Assembly (NCBI GenBank): GCA_025765595.1
Contig: JAIVFH010000123.1
Span: forward strand, 1 to 64,000
Reading direction: 5' to 3'
DNA length: 64,000 nucleotides
From: Obelidium mucronatum
Taxonomy: Eukaryota; Chytridiomycota; Chytridiomycetes; Chytridiales; Chytriomycetaceae
The notes under the pieces are model-generated. The model ran no database searches, was not told where the DNA came from, and worked only from the letters and a program-made list of their open reading frames with translations. The position numbers and the translations under genes were made by a program. Shown here in pieces: positions 1 through 9,472 of this stretch. Every line of letters begins with the position of its first letter. The stretch's first letter is position 1.

Positions 1-910
1 AGCATCATACACTCCAGTTCTCAGCCAGAAAGCCAAGTTGAAGACATTGTACTTGGTGTTGGCATATCCTGGAACACCCAACGATGTTGGGTAAGCATCA
101 CCCGCCTTGTACTGAGTCTCATCGTTGTAAACAATCTTGAAGGGAGCCTTCAAAATTGGGGCTGGGATTGGAGATACGGTTGGGACTTGGGTAGCGCCTG
201 GGGATGGAGCAGGTGGCAAGACGCAGTTTCCGACACTGGCTTTGCAGACAGTGTTGCTGGTGTTACAGTTAAGGAGAACATTGTACACGAGCGCGTTCGC
301 AGAGTTGTAAGCACATTGGAACAAGACGTTCTTGTCGTCACAGGCATAGCTGGCGAATCCAGTACAGGCCCCGCCTGCAACAACGCCACCGGTGCTAGTA
401 GTTGTAGTAGTCAGTGGAGAGTTAGTAGTGGTGGCAGCGCTGGTGGTGGTGGTGGTGGTAGTAGTTGTTGCAGCGGCAGTAGTGGTCGACTTTGCAACAG
501 ACGTGGTAGTAGTTGTGGTGGTAGTGGTTGGCTTAGACACAGTTGTGGTGGTGGTTGTGGTGGTTGGTTTTACTAGTGGTGGTGGTTGTGGCCTTGGCAG
601 TCGACGATTGTGGAGCAGAGCCAGGAAGACATCCAGTGTAAGCACTGGTGATTGAACAGTAAGTACCAGTTCCACATGTTTGGGCAGTCGACCATGAGAG
701 GGCACTGTTGGCTCCATAAACACATTGTTGCAAGTCCTGAGTCGGACGTTAAACAAATGGGCGCAACATATGCAGTTACGATCAAAAATTCCTCACCTGG
801 CCGTTACATTGGTAAGCACCAAAGGCACAAGCAGCCTGGCGCCTTTCGATTGGCGAAGCATTAATGGTGACAGCGGCAGTGATGATTGTGAGAAGCGAAG
901 AGAACTGCAT
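1..910 (-). CDS. Secreted GH18-like chitinase with two chitin-binding modules (3' part outside window)
   Basis: The start codon is at 910; its product opens with a signal peptide (MQFSSLLTIITAAVTINASP) and a Kex2-like RR site. Exon 1 is 797-910. A GTGAGG..CAG intron (737-796) leads to exon 2 from 736 down. Two Cys-rich modules of the CBM19 type follow (C..G...C......C....W....C..GT.C), joined by long Thr runs. After them comes the first part of a hydrolase domain (FKIVYNDETQY ... YNVFNLAFWL), which resembles the opening beta strands of GH18 chitinases. The frame changes by one base inside the Thr run near 567: the first module reads in the frame of 733, and everything downstream reads in the frame of 3. 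This could be a small indel, an assembly error in low-complexity sequence, or an unrecognised intron. The product is probably a wall- or prey-chitin hydrolase. The GH18 call rests on only about 45 residues. Confidence 0.6.
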
Positions 911-1179
911 CTTTGTAATTGGATTGAGTGACAGGAGGGGATCTGATATCAGGTATTTATAGGCAGGGAGGCACATCCAGGCTTGTACGCCCATCAGGCG
1001 ACAAGTCACGCTGGTCGAGCCGGCAAATTTGCAGTTCCGTGTGCTTGGCGGGTGCTTGGCAGACTTTCACTGTGGATACCTCGCTGTAAACCGGGGAGTC
1101 CATGCGTATTAGATTGTGGAAACCCATGGGACTTATGTGTAGGACTTCCTGGCTCGCCGGCACGTCTGCAGTTTCAGCT

Positions 1180-1199
1180 CACGTGGGTCAGGTCACGTG
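1180..1199. promoter_or_regulatory. Paired CACGTG E-boxes
   Basis: Two perfect CACGTG palindromes lie at 1180-1185 and 1194-1199, about 270-290 bp upstream of the chitinase start at 910. CACGTG is the core site of fungal bHLH factors such as Cbf1/Pho4. A regulatory role is inferred from the pairing and position alone. Confidence 0.35.
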
Positions 1200-1210
1200 A
1201 CATGGAAAGC

Positions 1211-1510
1211 AAATCTGAAGTCGTTTTTTATTTTTATAGATATTTATATGTTCTGTATATGGATGTTACGAATCACAATACGTAACACCGTACTTAACAG
1301 TAATAGAGCGAACCGGCAAAAAAATTAAAATAAAAACTTAACCAAGAAAAAAATATATACGGAAAGAAGAAGGAAATCTGAAGTCGTTTTTTATTTCTCT
1401 TACTTCTGTGAGACAATAACAATAATAAAGCGAAGCGGCAAAAAAAAAAACAAAAAGAAAAGCAAAAAAAAAAGCAAAAACTGAAGAAAACAGAGAGAAA
1501 AAGGAAAAGT
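1211..1510. repeat. Duplicated AT-rich block between the chitinase and GT2 genes
   Basis: A 23-bp segment starting AAATCTGAAGTCG occurs at 1211-1233 and again at 1374-1396. Each copy is followed by a second shared piece (TAATAGAGCGAACCGGCAAA at 1301-1320; a close variant near 1423) and then by A-rich sequence. This is a local direct duplication with divergence. No gene is seen in 911-1527. Confidence 0.6.
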
Positions 1511-1527
1511 TCTACCCTCCCATCACA

Positions 1528-2180
1528 CTACTCTGCAACGAGATATGTCATTTGAATGTCCTCTTGAGAATTCTGTGTTTTCATTGCTGGTGTACGTTGG
1601 GTGACTTTCCACTTTGCAATCGCCAAAAACTCCTTGACTTCACTGACGAGCACAATGTATCCTTGCAAGAAAGTGTATAGCAAGAACAGGAGGTAGAAAA
1701 TGAAACCGTTGAGCATGTTTCTTACACTGGCCATCAAGATGATAAAGAGCAAAAGGAATGCCGCGACAGCTGCCCAGATGAACTTGTTGATGGATGGTTT
1801 CCGACAAAGGCCAATGATTACTTGAAGAGTAAGAATCGTGTTGATGTGGAATGATAGTTCTCTGAAAATAAGAAACAGGAACATTCCGATTTTGATTGAC
1901 CATTTCTTTGTTGTTGACATTGCCCAGAATGATCGATGAAACGTGATTTGGAACCATCCTGTAATATAAGTTGATTAGATTTGTACAAAAAAAAATAAAA
2001 AAATAAAAATAAAAACTCCGCCTGCGGCGGATAGTAAAAAAAAAAAAAGAGACACCGCCTACGGCGGTAGACATCCGCCTTCGGCGGATAGTACAAAAAA
2101 AAAAAAAAAAAAAAAAAAAAGACACCGCCTTCGGCGGTACACACACCGCCTACGGCGGTAGACATCCGCCTTCGGCGGAT

Positions 2181-2260
<80 letters not shown>

Positions 2261-3262
2261 CGCCTTCGGCGGAAAACAAAACCGCCTTCGGCGGTAAAAC
2301 AAGGAATTACCTTGAGCCCATCTAGACCTCTGTTTGACATATGCAGAAAGCGAGGTAGGAGCTTCTTCCGAACTCCGAACACGATGATCATAGGTAATAT
2401 GAAGACCATTAGCCAAAGCACGAACACTCAAATCGATATCTTCGGTCAACATTGTACCGTCCATCAAAAGGGCCGAGATGGCGGGGGCTCTCCAATGACC
2501 GTTAGAACCACCAAATAGACCATGACCATGGATAGCGTTGAAACCGACATGAAAAATGTTGTAAATCATGTCAAATTCTGGTTCAATCATGCGGGCAATA
2601 AAAGACTCTGAGGCATTTCTGATAATACAGCGACCTTGGACGCACGAAGTGTCTGGTTTGTCATGCAGGGTTTGAATGATTTGCATGAATGCATCCTTGT
2701 AGGGGCGATGGTCAGCGTCAAAGACGGAAACAATGTGTGTCGGGGATAGTTTGTTTGACAGATTCTGCAGAATGTAGTTGACGTTGGCAGCCTTCGAGGT
2801 TGAGCCGGGCACCTTGACAGCCGTGAAGCGGCCGGCCGACGACTCGGCCAGCTTCTCGAGCACGTGCTCGACGGGCAGCGCCTCGGGCGTGTTGTAGGCG
2901 AGCACGACGGAGTGCGGACACGGCCAGTCGACGTCGTTGAGGAAGTGGTGCACGGTCTCGAGGATGATGTCCTTCTCGTTCGGCAAGTAGGCGGCGATGA
3001 CGACGGTCGCCGAGTACTGCGCGTAGGCGGCGAACGGGCGCGCGGCCGCGGCGTCCGGCGGGAAGCGCAGCCGCACGACCAGCGCCGCGAGCGCCTCTGC
3101 GAGCACGTACGCCGCGACGGCGCCGTTGAGCGCAACGAGCAGCCAGTAGAGCACAGACGCCCCGAGCGGCGCCTCGAACGCAAGCGCAACAAGCAGCCCC
3201 GTCAGCGTGCCGACATAGCAGAGCAGGATGGCGTGGACGAGCAGCGACGTGGTGTTGATCAT
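1528..3262 (-). CDS. Family 2 membrane glycosyltransferase (processive polysaccharide synthase type)
   Basis: Two exons (2311-3262 and 1528-1958) give a 460-residue protein. Two N-terminal hydrophobic segments are followed by the GT2 catalytic core: an AAYLPNEKD nucleotide-binding strand, DAD at about 182-184, TED at 273-275 and QRSRW at 311-315. Several membrane segments make up the C-terminus. The order D, DxD, TED, QxxRW is that of processive GT2 enzymes (cellulose-, hyaluronan- and chitin-synthase-like), which polymerise a sugar nucleotide and extrude the glycan. The actual polymer cannot be told from this sequence. The single intron (1959-2310, 352 nt) is far longer than others here, carries GC hairpins and a 74-nt A tract, and falls directly after the Gln of RWAQGW, so both exons are needed for the motif. 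Codons 1-150 are markedly GC-rich compared with the rest. Confidence 0.85.
2009..2306. repeat. GC-hairpin cluster and 74-nt poly-A inside the GT2 intron
   Basis: Within the intron, palindromes of the form CCGCC-TNCGGCGG and ACCGCC-TNC-GGCGGT recur about seven times (for example near 2018, 2055, 2074, 2130, 2150, 2166 and 2260-2295), separated by A tracts. The longest A tract is 2184-2257. Many copies have a TTCG loop. Similar hairpins lie in introns of the DNA polymerase alpha B-subunit gene and HRQ1 in this window. Confidence 0.85.
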
Positions 3263-3292
3263 TGCTGGATGTTTGTTTGGGCTTCCTTCTTG

Positions 3293-3317
3293 GACTGGAC
3301 TGGACTGGACTGGACTA
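3293..3317. repeat. (GGACT)5 microsatellite upstream of the GT2 gene
   Basis: Five exact tandem GGACT units, followed by degenerate TAGACTA-like units to about 3360, lie 30 bp upstream of the GT2 start codon. Confidence 0.9.
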
Positions 3318-3698
3318 GCTTAGAGTAGACTAACACTAGACTACACTACACTAGACGACAATAGACTCTGGTTGATGCACTGGATGCAAAAGGACGATGT
3401 TGAGGCTGAGGCTGAAGAAGACGATGAAGATGATGAAAGAACAACGGTCGCCCAGTGGGAAACAACAATGCTTGGGTTATTTTTTGCTTTTTTTTGTAGA
3501 CAGAGCCGATTTGGGTACCGTTTCCCCGCCAGTCTTTTGCTTTCAATTAAGACAACGTAAAAGTCTCTTCATTAGCGGAAGCGCAAGGGGGATCAAAGCA
3601 ACAACGACCAAACCCAGTGTGACTGACCAACGAGCTCCAGTACTGGCAATCCAATCAACAATTGCAATCAATTCCAAAACAAGCAAATCAAACTAGCA

Positions 3699-5740
3699 AT
3701 GGCTGCTTATCACCCGCCATCGAGCGAGCGGGAGCTGTTCCTGTCGGCCACTACCGCATCAGCCCCCACGAGCAAGCACAACTACTACTCACCTAATGCG
3801 CATTCTTCAGCTTCATCATCGTCCATGTCAGCCTCTTCCTCAGCAGCTTACTCACCAGTCCAGTATCACCAGCAATACTCTCATGAATCGCCCCGTGGTC
3901 TTCCAAACAGCATTCAGCCATTACAGCAGCAACAACAACAACAAGTACAACAGCCAATCATGATCGTGCAGCATCCTCCAGCCATGCAGTCGGCTGTCAC
4001 TCCGCAGCCAATGGAGTATCCCGAATACCATCAGCAACCAACCCATGAGACGCTTCGGCGAATGCTTGGTGACTTTAAAGGTGCGTCTTTTTTTTGTATA
4101 CGTCAGAGACGAGAGGTGGGAAAGGGCTTGGGTATAGATTTCGTGTTGATTCGGTCAGGAGCGCTGAAGAGGACACAGGCAAAGCACGAGCCACAGTATA
4201 TCACAATTGCGATAACAGAAATTACTGGGTTGAATTGACCTAACCATGGATCATGATATGGATCTTCTGAAACCTCAAACCAAAAAACACATCCATTCGA
4301 ACCTCATCTAAGGAAAAAAAAATCACTCTTTTTGCAGATCCCCCAGCATTGAAACCGAAAACAAATGCATCTCGAAAGTGCCGTCTTGTATCAGCTATTA
4401 TTGGTGGAATCCTCCTCCTTGGTGTTGCTGTGTTCTTGGCTGTCCACTTTATTCTCCTCAACAAACCTTTAGTCATCCCAACAATCAAACCCATCACACC
4501 CACTTTTGATAACATGCCCAACCTGGTCATCTCTGGAAACCAAATTCTTTATCCAAACGGAACGGCTTATTCTGGTCGAGGAGTCAACATGGGTTCCTGG
4601 TTCATCATGGACGCCATTTACTCTGGTTTCGTAGGCCTTGAAGAATTCGAGTTCTTTACTGTAACCGACCAAAGATGGAACCAGCAAACCTCTTACCAGC
4701 TGATGAACACATATATTGACAATGCAATTACTCCTGCGGATTACGACCTTCTCGGCTTCTTGGGTTTCAACTTTATTCGTCTTCCCCTGCATTTCAGGAA
4801 CTTTCAAGATGCCCAAGGCAATTGGATTTTGAATTCTCAAGGGGAGGTGGATTTTAGGAGGTTGGATTGGGCGATTGCTAATATGACTGCGAAGGGATTT
4901 TACGTTCAACTGGACTTCCACGGTAAAACTTTTTTTTTATGTGTTTTCTTTTTTTTAGGGGATATTCAATCAATCCTCCCCGCATCAGTTTGGTATGGTC
5001 GAGAGACGTACTATGGTGGAGTTTCAGATGCCGACCCTACATTGCCTGCGGAAGTAGCTGCAACATATCAAAAATGGAGAGACATGGGTGCCGAATTTTT
5101 GACTGTTTTAACGAGTCATGTCAAGAATGTTCCTGGAATCATGGCTATCGGTATGTATATATATATTAGGCGTGTCATTCCCCCTTGCTAATTTAAAAAA
5201 AAAAAAAAAAAAATTACAGAACTCGCCAACGAGCCGGTTCCATCCTATGGAAACACCCTCTCCGTCCAATGGTACAATGCCGTACGATCAGCCGACCCAG
5301 ACCGCATCATTGTCCGCCATTTCGGTGTTGACCGCGCCGACCCCCTCCAATACAACTGGACCAACATGATTTACGGATTCCACACATACGAAACAGCCGC
5401 CACTCTTTCCGAGTTCCAGAAAAACAGTCTCGACAAGTGCTCAGACCGATTCAACGTTCCTTACTACCTTTCCGAGTTGCAGTTTGTAGACTATCGGGAC
5501 TTTGCGCCGGCAATCAAGTGGGCGCAGGGGCCTACGCTCGGTGTGAATCTTCCCTTGTGGGCGCTGTGGACGTACAAGGCGGTGGATTTTAATGGGTGGG
5601 CCTTGGTGAATTGGGACAAGAATTATCAGGTCGATTTACGGAAAGATTCTTTGGAGCGGATTAATCAAGTGTGGAAGAGTATGCCGGGGTTGGACTTGGG
5701 TGGTTCATTGTCACAGTGGGGCAAGTCGTTTTTGCAATGA
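3699..5740 (+). CDS. Membrane-anchored GH5 glucanase (exo-beta-1,3-glucanase-like)
   Basis: Four exons (3699-4080, 4338-4922, 4959-5150, 5220-5740) give exactly 560 codons, 559 residues. A cytoplasmic Ser/Gln-rich tail of about 140 residues is followed by one transmembrane helix (about 143-167) and then an extracellular GH5 (cellulase-superfamily) barrel, making this a type II membrane protein. Motifs include GVNMGSWF near the start of the barrel and IELANEP, whose Glu at about 387 is the acid/base and is split by an intron. YLSELQF carries the probable nucleophile Glu at about 472. Fungal GH5 enzymes of this layout (Exg/Spr1-like) trim beta-1,3-glucan during wall remodelling. The poly-Gln stretch at about 75-85 is low complexity. 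Confidence 0.85.
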
Positions 5741-6920
5741 TCACAGAGACGGAAAACAAAAAAAAAAAAAATCAAAAAAAAAAAAAGTCACGGGCTGATC
5801 GGGATGAATCTGTGTTTGCTCTGTTTTTTTTATTCTGTTGTTAATCGCGTTGTTGCCTGTTTTCTTTTATTACTTTCGCTTTTGCTTTTTTTGTTTTTTA
5901 AAAAACATTTTGTCTCGGGGGTTTTTCTTTGTTCGGAGATTTTTCAATGGAAAACAGCTAAAAATAGAATACGACAGAAATGTAATAACTACCAAAAAAA
6001 AGAAAAAAACACTACAAGCGCTAGAAATGATATGCAACTTGTCCTTGTTGTACACAAGCATCAGTTGCTCGTTCCTGTCCTCTCCTCTCTCTCTCTATCT
6101 ATCCTCAGTTCCTCACTCTCTCCTCAGCTCCTCACTCTCCTGACTCTTTCCTGGCAAAAAAAAGGAGTGGCTTAAATGATGAACTATTGACATTTTGCAC
6201 GTCAGCCATAAATGGTACTTACTATACCGTTAATGATGTCTAACAAAATATACCCAAGTTTCTGAACAGCCCCTCTTTTGCCATCCCTTCATTCCCCTCA
6301 TAACTCTTTTTTTTCTGATGTCTTCAGTGTCTAAACCATCGCAACCTCTCCTTGATTTTACCTTCTGGTGTTGTCAACGAGTGTGTACTTTTCGTCTTGT
6401 TGTAAATAAATAAACCGTGAAATCAAAAAAAAAGCAAACTACCTTTTTTCAGTTACACTTTCTCATTTGGGGTACGTGGTAAATACTGAAGTTCAGTACA
6501 AAACAGGAAAACACACACTATCGTCTCTGGTCGCAAATTCAACAAGCCTCAAAACTCAGGTACTCCCACCTCTCCGACTCTTCAAACTCTTCAATGTCAC
6601 GCCATCCATTGAGTGGGAAGGCTCGGGTGTATTTGTAAAAATGAGAAAGTAAAAAAAGACTCTCAAGCCCGCGCCGCCTCATTTTTTCCCCCTGTCCCTG
6701 CCCTGTCTTTTTGCCACAGATCATCATCTTGAAACAAAGACGTTATACTTCCCTGAAAAAAAAGGATCTGTCTTGAGTCTGTCTCGCTCATATTTACAAA
6801 AAGCCTGTTGTATTGAAAATGATTAAATGAGGTGTCTCAACCAAAGAGAAATTTTTTCAACCTTCACATAAAAAAAGCGAAGGCCACAAAAGAATTCACT
6901 CAAACTCAAAAAAAAAAAAG
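5741..6920. other. Intergenic region without a supported gene
   Basis: AT-rich sequence with many A and T homopolymers, a CT-rich stretch (about 6080-6150) and a second pyrimidine-rich stretch at about 6560-6620. Small open frames here have no coding character. It probably holds the 3' UTR of the GH5 gene and the promoter of the next gene. Confidence 0.5.
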
Positions 6921-7687
6921 ATGACCTCGCCATTCGGAGACTCTTCCCTCGCCATCCCAATCCTCAACTGCGTTGGAGCGTTGCTCGCAGCCCCAAAAGG
7001 CCTCAACGAAGTCTGTGGTGTCACTTATGATGCCAACAACTCCCCAGTGTTCCCATCTGCCGCTGTTGATCAGTTGAAGACTCTTGGTTGCTACTGCACC
7101 CCTGACCATGTCTTGGACTTCCAAGGTCACTTGCTGACTTGCATTACTGGCCAGGCTCCAGAAGTCTTGGACACTGCTGTTGCCATTGGTCTCCTCTATG
7201 GCTCAGCCTGCGAGGCTATCGTTTCCAAGGCCGAGTGCCAGGCCAGTCTTCCCGCCGCCTTTCCCTTCGTGTCAAGTCTCTTGAAGGGTGTCAAGACCGG
7301 AGCCATCGAGTCTATCGGTGCTGCTGCATGTGCTTCTGTAAGCGCCAACGAAAAAAATTGTTTTTCTTGTTTTTTAATCACAGCCTCCTGAACCAACGCC
7401 TCTCAACCAAACACACACAGGCTCCAAAAGCGGCATTCAACAACTCTCTCACCCAATGTGGAATTGCTGTTGACTTGAACGCTTTGTGCCCAGCCGTTCC
7501 AATCGCCACTGTTGCCACCACCACTACCACTGATGCTGCCAAGACTACTACTACTGCTGCTGATGCCTCTGCCACCTACGTTGCCCCGGTCGCTACTACC
7601 GTTGCACCAAACACTGTTCTCTACTCCGGTGCTGAAAGTGCCGTTGTTGGATTTGTTGCTGCTGCCATTGCCCTCTTGGCTCTCTAA
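6921..7687 (+). CDS. Predicted GPI-anchored Cys-rich surface protein
   Basis: Exons 6921-7337 and 7421-7687 give 227 residues. The N-terminal about 170 residues contain regularly spaced Cys (CVGALL, VCGVTYD, GCYCTPDHV, LTCITG, SACEAIV, AECQAS, AACAS, TQCGI, LCPAVP). A Thr/Ala-rich stalk (VATTTTTDAAKTTTTAAD) follows, ending in a hydrophobic tail after a small-residue site, typical of GPI attachment. No family is recognised. The first Met lies only about 10 residues before a hydrophobic stretch and directly after a poly-A run, so a short upstream exon carrying a fuller signal peptide may be missing. Confidence 0.65.
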
Positions 7688-7928
7688 GTCCTGGCACGGA
7701 ACTAGACCCTTTTTTTCCCCTATGAAACTCTCGTTTTATCCCGTTTCTATTCCTTTTAAATAAAATAAAGTACGGTAGAGTGATATTTAAATGATAATAA
7801 TGTGTCATACTTGGTTTTCGGAACGGGCTCGACCAATCAGAACAAAAGAAGAAAAAAATCTTGCTAACCCATAACACAAATCCATTTTGGTCCTTTTAAG
7901 AAACCCCCATTTCTATTAATAATAGTAC

Positions 7929-9368
7929 ATGTTGGGGTTTTCGCTGCCAGTCTTTTTCGTAATCTTTCGTGAGTGCACAGAAGCTGCTATTGTTGTATCA
8001 GGTGAGATTGTTTTTGTTTTGTCAGCCGGCCTTGTGTTGTTTACAGCGAATGATACAAAAAACAGTTCTACTGGCCTTTGTGTCCTCTCGCTTCAAAGAA
8101 GATGCTGTCATGCGACGAACTCTAGTTTTTGCAATGTGGGCTGGTGTTGGAGGCGGTCTGCTGTTGTCTTTGGCTACTGGAGCTGTCTTCCTTGTACTTT
8201 GGTTCAAATACGCAAGCAACCTTTGGTGAGTGATTTTGCCATCAGTGGGCGCAATTCGTTCTCTGACAGAAGTGCTGCCAGGTCGTCGGCCGAAGCGCTG
8301 TGGGAAGCCATTCTTCAACTTGTCGCCTGTATTCTTATGACAATCATGGCGTTTGCTTTCCTGAAATCTGATGAATTGACTGCAAAGTGGCATCGGAAGC
8401 TGCATAAATCCCTCAAAGATCGGAATCTGCTGGCGGAGCCACTTGAAACACGCTCTGGCTCAACTCTCGCGAGCAACAACTGTAACAACAATGCTGCTGC
8501 CGACAACACTTCTGAAATTATTCTGTCGGATATATCTCCAAAGAGGGCGTCACAGATTGATCCTAATTCCCTCCTGCCGCAACAGTCCAAGAATGACAAC
8601 ACAAATATCGATGAACGTGCATTGAGGCGGCAGCGATGGAAGGGAGCTCAAGCGTTTTTCTGGATTCCGTTTATCACCGTTGTCCGTGAAGGCCTCGAAG
8701 GAATGCTCTTTCTCGGCGGTGTACGTACTCACAAAAAAAAAAAAGTATCTGGAATCTTGCTTCTGTTTAATATTGTGAAAAAACGATCTCTAGACTGCCA
8801 TCAGTGAAGATCCTGGGCATATTCCTTTGGCTGTTCTCGGCGGTCTCGCAGGTGGCCTCATAATCGGTTATGCAATCTATCGTGCAGGAAACACAATGAA
8901 ACTTCAAACGTTTTTCGTTTCTGCGACAATCTTTATTTTTTACCTGTCTGCGGGCCTCATGGCAAAGTCTGTATGGGCCTTTGAGAGAAACACGTGGAAT
9001 GTCCACCTGGGAGTCGGTGACAGCGATTCGTCTATTTATTACAACGTTCAAACAAGCGTCTGGTAAAACTCTTTTTGGGTTGATTTCTTAGAGGAAGCTA
9101 CTCACATATTTTGTAAACGAATTGGAACAGGCACACAAATTGTTGTAACCCTGAAGACCCTTCAAATGGTGGATGGCAACTCCTTAATGCAATTGTCGGG
9201 TGGACAAACTCGGCCACCGTGGGTACAGTGACAGCGTATATTCTCTATTGGTTATTTGTATCTGGCGTTCTGATTTCTATGAAATTAATGGACCGGCGGC
9301 GGAAACGCCTCGGACGCGAGAAAGTGGGGTTCAAGAAGATGATCAATTCATTTTTTGTTCGAGCATGA
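7929..9368 (+). CDS. FTR1: High-affinity iron permease FTR1 (copy A)
   Basis: Five exons (7929-8001, 8066-8225, 8282-8720, 8794-9062, 9131-9368) give 393 codons, 392 residues. It is a seven-helix plasma-membrane permease of the OFeT/FTR1 family with both iron-binding R-E-x-x-E motifs: RECTEAAIVVS in the first helix and REGLEGMLFLGG in the fourth. The family imports Fe(III) delivered by a partner multicopper ferroxidase (Fet3); no Fet3 gene lies in this window. A second, closely similar gene lies at 27160-28611. The last three introns interrupt both copies at the same codons (in NLW, after LGG, in SVW), but the first intron does not. The cytoplasmic loop (about residues 140-200) is Ser/Asn-rich and poorly conserved between the copies. 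Confidence 0.92.
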
Positions 9369-9472
9369 CAAGGGATAATGGCCTGATGATGTAGATGAAA
9401 TAATACGTATTTTCGATAATAAACTTCCTGTTGTGTTGTCTATTTTGGTTGTGAAAATTGACCAATCACAAA

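Noticed and set aside
392..655. Val-rich + strand frame
   Set aside because: Antisense of the Thr-rich linker of the chitinase.
2059..2427. Poly-Phe minus frames with SAEGG repeats
   Set aside because: Translation of the poly-A tract and hairpins in the GT2 intron; the splice joins that rebuild RWAQGW remove them.
2587..3192. 201-codon Arg/Ser-rich minus frame and a 154-codon + frame
   Set aside because: GC-rich first exon of the GT2 gene read in wrong frames; the GT2 motifs set the true frame.
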